A program made the translations under genes and the position numbers. Shown one piece after another: positions 56,511-64,000 of a DNA stretch of 64,000 nt. The notes beneath the pieces are model-generated. The model had not been told where the DNA came from, did not search any database, and saw nothing but the letters and a program-made list of their open reading frames with translations. The DNA comes from Blastobasis lacticolella. Taxonomy: Eukaryota; Arthropoda; Insecta; Lepidoptera; Blastobasidae. Positions within the stretch are counted from its first letter, which is position 1. Every line of letters begins with the position of its first letter. The stretch is taken from assembly GCA_905147135.1 (NCBI GenBank), contig LR990049.1:14835428-14899427 (forward strand). The letters run 5' to 3'.

Positions 56511-56535
56511 ACTATCGATAAATTATATCGATAGT
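56511..56535. promoter_or_regulatory. Inverted pair of DREF-like sites
   Basis: ACTATCGATA-AATTA-TATCGATAGT is a perfect 10-bp inverted repeat in which each arm contains TATCGATA, the consensus of the insect factor DREF, often found in housekeeping promoters. A third TATCGA follows at 56,536. No transcript can be assigned. Confidence 0.35.
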
Positions 56536-56539
56536 ATCG

Positions 56540-58091
56540 ACAAACAGTTTAGCGTGATGAATGCGAGAGAGCGTTGTCTGTGTGACTAATATGTGTCACC
56601 CGTTCAATGTTAACAACGAAAAGGTAACCTCAACCTTGTGAGATGTCTTATTGAAACTTATAAGGAAAGTGCAGATTTATATTGTCGAATACTCTGATAT
56701 CAGAGGCGAGTTCGCGGAAATTATTGGCGATTGCATTAAAAATGTAAAGTAGTCGTCCAACAACTTTACTTAAATAAATCGTTGTTTTACCTATTTTTCT
56801 ACGTACTGAAAAATATAATCGGGTGTAAGAATTTTCCCGGGCTAACGTCGCACGCGTGTAGACGCGTAGGGAAAACGATATAAAATTTTGTTTAGCTATT
56901 TAGATAATTGTACCTAGGCTAAATAAACAATGAAAATATATACATATTAAAAAATCTGTCAGTTGCTATCAGGTGACCTGCTTGTTCGTTTGCCTACGGA
57001 TTTTCGTTTCGTCCCAAAATCGGGTTTTCGACATATTTTGCCAATCAGTCCAAAAGATTCAGTTGGTTTGCAGGGTATTGTTCATATAGATTGCAGAATT
57101 TGTGTCTTTTGTATACACGAGTTCAGCTACATCTTAAAATGAGTCAATACCACACTCAGCATTCAGCTCTTCTTGTTTCTGCCACCTTGCACGACTAAGA
57201 GACTGATAATTTGTCAAATACAATCTTGCAGCTATCTATGCAACTTGACAACTTAAAGACAATAGAAGCGAGAACATGATTGTTTCTAATGTAGTTAGTA
57301 GTAAGGTCTTTACTTATAATAATACATTAATCTCTGTTGACAAGTAATCAATAGACAAGGATATCATTGATTCATTGTTATGACTATTCGTTAGTCCACA
57401 TAACTTCATTCTATTTTACGCGTGCCTACGCTCGTGATATCAATCTGGATATGAAAAAAGAAACTCACCTTGAAAACTATTTTTTCCTTATCCATTATTT
57501 TGCCAAAGGAAGTTCTTCAGGAAATCTGTAAATATAAAAAATATAAGTTAGATACTTCATAATGAGGCCATTCTACACACAGCTGTGTCGTCGTAACAAT
57601 AACATAAGAATTTACGTTGCTATGAATGGCTCCTACATGTAAATTCTACACTGAACAATTTAAAATACATTGCATACAAAATGTCCTCCGAAGGAATAGG
57701 TACCTATGTTTAAATACGATATTAGGGAATAGGTAGTTAAAACATAATTTAAGTTTGCCACATTATAACAAGTTGAGTTTAGAGATGTATATAAAAATGC
57801 TGTGTTCTATGGCTGAGCGCGTTGATGTCTTTTGCTTTAGTAGCCGTAAACTGCAAAATTAGCACCATCGGACCGCAGTGCTTTTAAGCTTTAAAGCTTT
57901 TACAACTTACAACCTTTGAAACTTTGTGCAACCATACAATGTCAAACCCACTGTAACCAAAACATGTTTATTGTTATTTGCTTTATAGGCAACCGTATTT
58001 GCAATATCACTGTAAACTATCTATAGACCTTCACTTAAGGTATTTTGTGTGTATACTATTATCATCATAGCCTAGCTACTATGAGGTTAAA
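56540..58091. other. Non-coding stretch
   Basis: A J3/D tail crumb lies at about 56,962-56,998 ('caggtgacctgcttgttcgt'). Otherwise AT-rich without features. Confidence 0.35.
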
Positions 58092-58320
58092 CTAGGATGA
58101 CACACGGCCATGTCTGCGGCTGCTGGTTTCAATAGCTGCCATAGCTGAGCCTAGGACCAATTTGTTTTGTTTTAGTTCTTCAAGAAAGGGGTTAAAAGGT
58201 TTTCGGAGTCGGCAACGCGTGGGTGATGCCCCTGGTATTGCAAACGTCCATAGGCTGCGGTGACTGCTTACCATCAGGCAGGCCGTAAGCTTGTTTGCCA
58301 CCTTGGCGGTACAAAAAAAA
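58092..58320 (+). mobile_element. Non-LTR LINE 3' end, J3 family
   Basis: The + strand has FFKKGVKRF at about 58,178-58,205 (reverse transcriptase end), then 'gtgatgcccctggtattgca' and 'catcaggcaggccgtaagct' and an A-run tail at 58,311-58,320. It is the sense counterpart of 44,986-45,240. Confidence 0.75.
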
Positions 58321-59404
58321 AGTTTATGTTACTAAGCAAAGCAAATAAACATAGTCATTTTTACATCTTATTTCTACACTCTTGACCCAGAATCAAACTC
58401 GGTTGCCTATTGCCTGGGAACTAATTGTAAATGACATTTTGTATTATAATACAGAAGCATGATGAACCTAGAAAGAATTACAGGTGCTAATTTAATACTG
58501 TGAAGGCACGTGGTAGTAATATATACGACATACCTTTTAAAATATACGTTTAATTAACACGCTCATTACACAATAATTCAAGATAATCAAGTAATTTGCA
58601 TTGTATTTTTGTACAATACAATACACTCGTGTATGGAAATAGGAGATAGTACTTCTTGTTCGATTTAGTGCAAATGGAGGTAATATTGTTTTACATTAAA
58701 ATCATATATCTTTATTTTGGGATAGCCCGGTTGGGAGTGAACCTGGGACACTCCATAATTTTAAAACACTTCTCCTAAAATTCTACCAACTTTTAATTAA
58801 ACTAAAATTACTACGTTATGGTATCTTTACATAATCTGTACATACTATAAATTAAAGTCGCTTTCCGCGTCCGGGCAGCGCCAGACAAAGCCAGGCAGAG
58901 CCTCACCGCGCCCGACATATGTATGTATTTTATACTTAAGAAAGCTATCTAAAACTACTGCAAGAGTAAGCTGTACGAAGGCAGCACCCGTCCTGTATCG
59001 GCACTAGCAATTTCATAACTTAATTACTATAAAGACAATGAATACGTATTGTACGAGTTATTATTTACTCAAAACTGAACAAAGAAGCTTTGTCATGTGG
59101 AAATAAATTCCTGGTGGGCATAATTTGTATTATGTATATACATTCCTTAGGTTTGTTAACAATCATAGTATAACTCATCGCCTGTCTTAATTCCATTAAA
59201 CGTAACTGTTGCTTCAAATTGCTCTTATGAATACAAGTAATTTGTACATTAGTCATATGCAATCTAGATCCTGTTGTTCCATAATTGTTGTATCACGACA
59301 TGTTTCACACGACATGTTCATAATTGTTGGACCAGTTTTCATCTCATCTCTGGACAGCGGCTCAGTATTTTCCATTTTGCCCGAATTGTCGTCGACGTAA
59401 GTCT
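58321..59404. other. Non-coding stretch
   Basis: No gene. A crumb 'gatagcccggttgggagtga' near 58,722 resembles the B-box end of a SINE-A head on the minus strand. Overlapping repeats CACGACATGTT occur near 59,295-59,320. Confidence 0.35.
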
Positions 59405-59606
59405 ACATGCTTGACAATCTGGGCCCTTTTATTTGAACCGCTCGCGTCGGGGCAAAAAATTATATGCATGACGCGGATTTTCCCTATTTGTAAGCCGTTC
59501 ATTATCGGTGTAGTCAAAGTAATTTCAAAAATATTTAGCTTTTCTTGCCGGAAATCAAAATAAAAAACCATTCGAGTTGTGGCGAGTGGTTCAAAAATAG
59601 AGCTCG
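59405..59606. mobile_element. Palindromic MITE, P family copy 3
   Basis: The left arm 'gggcccttttatttgaaccg' and right arm 'gcgagtggttcaaaaataga' are inverted, around the core 'gcggattttccctatttgta' shared with copies at 3.1 and 14.0 kb. The left arm has a deletion. It is joined to a J2 LINE at about 59,606. Confidence 0.6.
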
Positions 59607-60010
59607 TCACTTTGCGGAGGGAGATGGCCTCATTGTGCATCTTCTGCCGTCTATACCATGAAGATTGTTCTGCGGAATTTCGGACTAATTACCGTACAAC
59701 ACGCTGCAAATTGAAATTCCATTCATACCACCTGGATAAGTGGCGGTCGACCACCGTACGATTTTCACGAATCTTCCTATCTCGTTAAACCACGGTTTGG
59801 AACGAGCTTCCTGCTGTAGTATCTCCAGACCATTACGTCATTAAAAACTTCAAGAAACTAGGATCTACACCCACACCACAATCTAGACCACCTAGAACCT
59901 CCATAGACCAGAAAGTGAGCAGTTGCGTCTTTTTAATCTTTTTGAACCTTCCAAGCATGGAGATTACGGCCATCCACCGCTAAAGTAGAGGAGGCTCAAG
60001 TCGAGTTTCA
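59607..60010 (+). mobile_element. Jockey-like LINE, RT C-terminus and 3' UTR (J2)
   Basis: The + strand encodes 'LRREMASLCIFCRLYHEDCS', then 'FHSYHLDKWRSTTVRFSR' with IFLSR, an in-frame TAA at 59,786-59,788, and 'TTVWNELPAVVSPDHYVIKN' with FKKL. This is the C-terminal region of a Jockey-like reverse transcriptase. The UTR (59,885-60,010) has 'gaacctccatagaccagaa', 'caagcatggagattacggcc' and 'gaggctcaagtcgag', i.e. the core of element C. One stop plus loss of everything upstream makes it dead. Confidence 0.88.
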
Positions 60011-60369
60011 TATTTATATAGATGGTACAGGTTTTCGACGGTCGGTCAATTGTTATTTTTACATTACAACAAAATCGCACGCTATCTGCCTAAAAATCAG
60101 GCGATCTACGAATGTCCATTACTCAAGAGAAAAATTGCATAATTTAAATTGACTCTTAACGCAGTATTAAATGGACTTTAAGCGCCGTTTTTATTATCTA
60201 CAAATTACATAGGTACACATTTACCATTTACGCGATCGCGACGTAAGTGTAGGTAAACGTAACACGATCCTACTCCATAAATTTCGTACGATGCCTATAT
60301 GCAGAATATGATACCCATATAAACCGATAGATCTGAAAACCCCCACCAAAATCTATATACCTATATTTA
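60011..60369. other. Non-coding stretch
   Basis: Nothing recognisable. Confidence 0.4.
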
Positions 60370-60545
60370 AATATTTACTAAACTACGGAACCGATTTTAG
60401 TAAAACAAACGCAAACAAGCTAAGATCCATCTTGACTAAACTAGTTTTCAAATAAAGAAAACCGCATCGAAATCGTCCATCCGTCACAGACAGATACAAA
60501 GATACACACATCCAACTTTGACCCCTCTTTTTGCGACAGGGTTAA
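60370..60545 (+). repeat. Dispersed lepidopteran repeat
   Basis: 'acggaaccgattttagtaaa', 'aaaccgcatcgaaatcgtcc' and 'tgacccctctttttgcgaca' in this order are a frequent non-coding repeat in lepidopteran introns and intergenic DNA. The copy is decayed. Confidence 0.5.
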
Positions 60546-61189
60546 ACCCTACATAACTACAGATATTCACTATAACTAATATGTATATCGCTCAATAACT
60601 ATTGATACATAGTGTAAATAACCCATAATTACTGTAATTAACTATGCATATTGCATTAATTGCATGCTACGAAGAGCGAAAGTTGTTGTTTGATCTATAT
60701 CAAAATGCACATACTCGTCCTTACATAACGCACAGTATGAAACCTTTGCTAAATATGGTGTAATAGGTACTAAACCTTGTGACTTTTTAGTTACAGTTAG
60801 AGGTGCACGCTAATCTCATATATTGCATTTGTGTCACCAAATAAGTATCTAATAGGTTAAGAAACATTTACAAAGAGTAAGGTTTTTTATATATTACCTA
60901 GTCTATTTCTTTAACAATGGTCTTGTAAGAGGTACTTTGGTTTCGCGTTACCTACCATGTCCATGTAACACTTAACTTGAACCATGTCCAGCAAAGTAAT
61001 CTAGTTTTAGAACGCGGACCCTGCCCAGTTCGGGTTATTATTAATGTCCTAGCATAAAAAACAGGATGTCTAGCACCCTCTGTGTCTGACTAGAAAAAGC
61101 GTAGTCTCGCGTTCAGCAATGGATGGCTATGGGCTGTTGTTTACGGCTTCAACAGCCGATAACTACTACTACTGCACGTTAATCCACAT
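60546..61189. other. AT-rich non-coding stretch
   Basis: A possible RTE/element-C-like end near 61,110-61,140 ('gcaatggatggctatgggct') is too short to call. Confidence 0.35.
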
Positions 61190-61360
61190 TGTCAGTGTGG
61201 GGCTTTGCCACAATCTTCACGCTCGGCAGGCGGGCTGGAGATTGTAGTGTAACAAAAACGCTGACTGCTTCCTATTATCTGTAGTCTGTCTACGGAGATT
61301 TCTGCTGAACCTTATATAGACGCCTTTTACGACACCCATACGACGGAGTTGGTGCAATTT
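61190..61360 (-). mobile_element. Element C copy 12, decayed
   Basis: The + strand reads 'ccacaatcttcacgctcggc', 'aggcgggctggagattgtag', 'acgctgactgcttcctatta' and 'gccttttacgacacccatac', the minus-strand order of element C. The tail is missing. Confidence 0.7.
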
Positions 61361-61371
61361 ATTGATAATAC

Positions 61372-61472
61372 TAGCTAGGTATTTGACTACCATGTGACCC
61401 GGTTGTAAGTGACGATGCGGCCGAAAATGGAGCATGCCTGTCTAGGAACAGCCTATTCACTCCAGCCTTCAA
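61372..61472 (-). mobile_element. Jockey-like LINE 3' end, J1 copy 3
   Basis: 'ttgtaagtgacgatgcggcc', 'gaaaatggagcatgcctgtc' and 'tattcactccagccttcaag' match 12,950-13,025 and 40,635-40,705. On the minus strand only the last residues and the UTR remain. Confidence 0.75.
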
Positions 61473-62009
61473 GGCGGACACCACATACATTGTATGATGA
61501 CTATAGCAAGTACTGTCGGCAGTAAGAAACCCGAACAAGCCGATGTTACCGCCGACATTCTGAAGAAAACATTCTGTGCCAAACGATCATGCGATACGAT
61601 ATAGAAGAAAATCTCACGGACGAATCGAAAAACTCCATACAATATAGAACTTATTTACTTTGCTTCGAATTACATGCACAATTACATTGCATTAAATTTA
61701 ATAAGCAGACACGATACAAAATAACTCTTTTGTTAATCTAAGAAGGAAGAATAACCACTATAATCATGGCCATTTATCACTGTAGCATAAAGCGTGCTAT
61801 TGCATTAAATGCTTTTAGGCTATTATAAATTCTAAGTGTATTAATATAACAAAAACACTAACAGGTAAGTATTTTACTAATTTAAGTAGAAGAATGAGTG
61901 TGGTAACACTTTTCTAGAATTTGTGGGTACAAAGGTTTTTGTATTTTGCGCAAAGATCGTGATTTACTCGAGTAGGACTACTCGTATAATACAGCATTCG
62001 AAGGTCAAC
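61473..62009. other. Non-coding stretch
   Basis: Nothing recognisable. Confidence 0.4.
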
Positions 62010-62250
62010 ATTATTAGCCGATACTAGCCCACTACCGGACATAGGCCTACCCCAATGAGCGTCAATTCTCCTTGTCCTCGCTTGTCCTCCTACAGCCTTA
62101 CGCAAATCGTCACTCCACCTGCTGGGCGTCATACACCGAGCTTGAGGAGTCGCGGTCACACAGGAAGTCTTTTACGCCAGCGATAATCGGTTCTTCGGCA
62201 GATATGGCCAACCCACTTCCACTTCAGCTTACTAATTCTATGATATGTTG
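62010..62250 (-). mobile_element. RTE-like LINE 3' end
   Basis: The minus strand encodes 'ISKLKWKWVGHICRRTDYRW' then RKRLPV (62,240 to about 62,165), the RTE-type W-x-GHI-x-RR-D-R-W motif, after which the frame breaks. Then 'CMTPSRWSDDLRKAVG' is readable in another frame, and the end shows 'ggggtaggcctatgtccggt'. It is homologous to the 13.6 kb insertion but older. No TSD was recognised. Confidence 0.82.
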
Positions 62251-64000
62251 GTAACTTCGGTATTCTGCCGAATAACTTCGTTGTTAATCTTATTCTTTAA
62301 ATCAAAGTCAAATTATGTAATGGCCTTAAAATAGGATAGATTTGTAAGCGTTCTCCGTACAATCGGTATTGCATTGCCAATCGCCCCATAGCCGTTCCAG
62401 AGAGGTCTGTTAAAACTTCAGAACGACCGAAATGAGGAAATCAAAGCTTACTAACAATATCAAATTTAAAAGAAAATTTACCGTTTGACATCCTGAGTGA
62501 TGGTAGTATTGCGTGACTTTCATTGGGTACAGACTGATCGTTGCGTTTTTCATCCACGCTTATCGAATTACACGGCCCAGAAAGCCTAGTGCTCGATCTT
62601 AGGTAACATTCAATTCAATACAGGTATGGGTGTCAACATTTATCTCGGAGTACTGTGAAACCTCTTCAATTGGAAATTGGCTAACGCGACCCGCCATCCG
62701 TTCGCCTCGCCTAACGACGAAACAAGACAACTATAGGATGCGCCCGCGTCGCCTGCTGCATAGCCAATGCCCAAACGGTTACATAAACTCACACAGCCTT
62801 GTGCAAGACGTTTAGAGCTAGCCAAAGTTTTAATCTAGCTATAAACTGTGCCCACTTGACAATAAACGCATCGTAATTTTGCCGAAGGGTGTGCGAAGAG
62901 AATACCGCTTTCAGTTATTTAGGTAATCTCCGTGTAATTGTTAATTTATTGCTGTTGGACAATCCTGGTTACAAATGGGCTTTAGGTAGAGCGTAGAGCC
63001 ATATTGTGAATTAGGTAGTACATACTTGGCCCTTAATTCAGTCACTAAGTGGGTGCTAAGCAAACGAATACCATATTTTTATGTTAATCGATAGACAAAC
63101 ACCAAACAGGCAAATGGGCCACCGGATCTAGGATACGAAACACCTAGTAAATAAGATGGATGGAAGTATTTATGTTTATATACTTTAATCATGCCGACTT
63201 AAACGATGTGGAATACTTTCATACCCACAGCCTGGACATTCATTCGAGTGAAAAATTAAAAAAAATCTGTTGTTCGCTTGTGTTGTGTAGTTCTAGACTG
63301 GGTACGCAACAAATTTGATTTCGATGGGTTTCTGTCAAACCGTTATTGCTTCACGAAGGTTTCTCGAGGAAAAAACTATATCTACTGGGTGTCTCTATAT
63401 ATCAATGGGAATAACTTTGAAGATTAAGTAGGTACTCTTGTTATTCTACTAATAAGTCGAGACCCACCCACGCCGTCCGTATTTGTGAAAACATGGAATC
63501 TTAGTAAGGAATTGAAGCAATTAAATAACTTAATTAACAAACAAAGCTATGCGGAACTGGTCCAAGTTGTTTATTCAAATAAAGTATTTTTTCATGTGTT
63601 TGAATATTCAAACTGCAATTAACAACCACGTCATTTTAACTACCTACAGCAAACTAGATGGACATTAGTAATCGTTAACAAAAAGTGAATATTTGTACCG
63701 CAGTTACTCTTAGACAAGGTTGAAATAATCACGAACCAAACACAATATACATTTTGGTTTTGTCCATATAATCTAGTTTGTATGGGTATGGGTGTCTTCA
63801 TTAGTTTGGTTCGTACTAGTTCAGTTCCCAGAACCACTTACTCTATCACTTTACGTTTTATCAAGTGTATATACACGGCGATAATATTATGTATTCAAGG
63901 TGTAATACTTTTACTGAAATGTGTGGCTGCCATGCATGTTTGGTGTGGCCGATGTTTTTCTGCTAGATTGCCGAGGATTGGCGGAGTCCTTTTCTATTCG
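62251..64000. other. Non-coding stretch to window end
   Basis: A GC-richer patch at 62,680-62,790 has short opposing ORFs with no motif. The rest is AT-rich and without recognised repeats. Confidence 0.35.

Noticed and set aside
58720..58760. tRNA-like GCCCGGTTGGGAGTGAACC block
   Set aside because: Only one half of a SINE head is present and the B-box is imperfect; too short to call.
1..64000. CRISPR arrays, operons, bacterial promoters or terminators
   Set aside because: No regularly spaced identical repeats and no prokaryotic gene structure; the sequence is eukaryotic.

Overview
The window looks like a stretch of nuclear DNA from a moth or butterfly. It is AT-rich, has no bacterial gene organisation, contains many TAGGTA/TACCTA-type runs that are common in lepidopteran genomes, and is full of short insect repeats: tRNA-headed SINEs, 3' ends of Jockey-like and RTE-like LINEs, palindromic MITEs and a hAT remnant. 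The species cannot be named from the sequence. No intact protein-coding gene of the host was recognised in 64 kb. The window is best read as intergenic or long-intron DNA.

Layout. 0-12 kb: a complete SINE-B (TSD 721/1095), a palindromic MITE (3.1-3.3 kb), LINE 3' ends and SINE-A copies. 12-18.3 kb: a SINE-B/element-C junction, a Jockey-like tail fused to a degenerate minisatellite (13.07-13.28 kb), a 154-bp RTE insertion with an 11-bp TSD, a GC-rich patch, and a decayed hAT transposon (17,170-18,246) with 12-bp inverted ends and a perfect 8-bp TSD. 18.3-27.2 kb: SINE-B, two foldback elements (one with exactly identical 85-bp arms), a SINE-A split by a younger element C, a fragment resembling SWIM-finger/YqaJ proteins, and another SINE-A. 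27-36.5 kb: several CpG-rich patches that may be regulatory, and three element-C copies within 2.8 kb. 37-46 kb: two MITEs, SINE-B copies with TSDs (one with a LINE segment inside), and a degraded Jockey-like reverse transcriptase end. 46-64 kb: sparse sequence with a LINE insertion flanked by a perfect 18-bp TSD, a further SINE-B, a DREF-like palindrome, and more LINE 3' ends.

How the parts relate. The short elements appear to depend on LINE machinery. Element C shares its core with the 3' UTR that follows a Jockey-like reverse transcriptase remnant, and ends in a TGATGA-type tail like the RTE elements. One SINE-B carries an RTE-coding segment in its middle. Most LINE copies are 5'-truncated pieces of 100-700 bp, as expected for target-primed reverse transcription. 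Family names below (SINE-A, SINE-B, element C, J1, J2, J3, E, F) are local labels for copies recognised by comparison inside this window; no database was searched.
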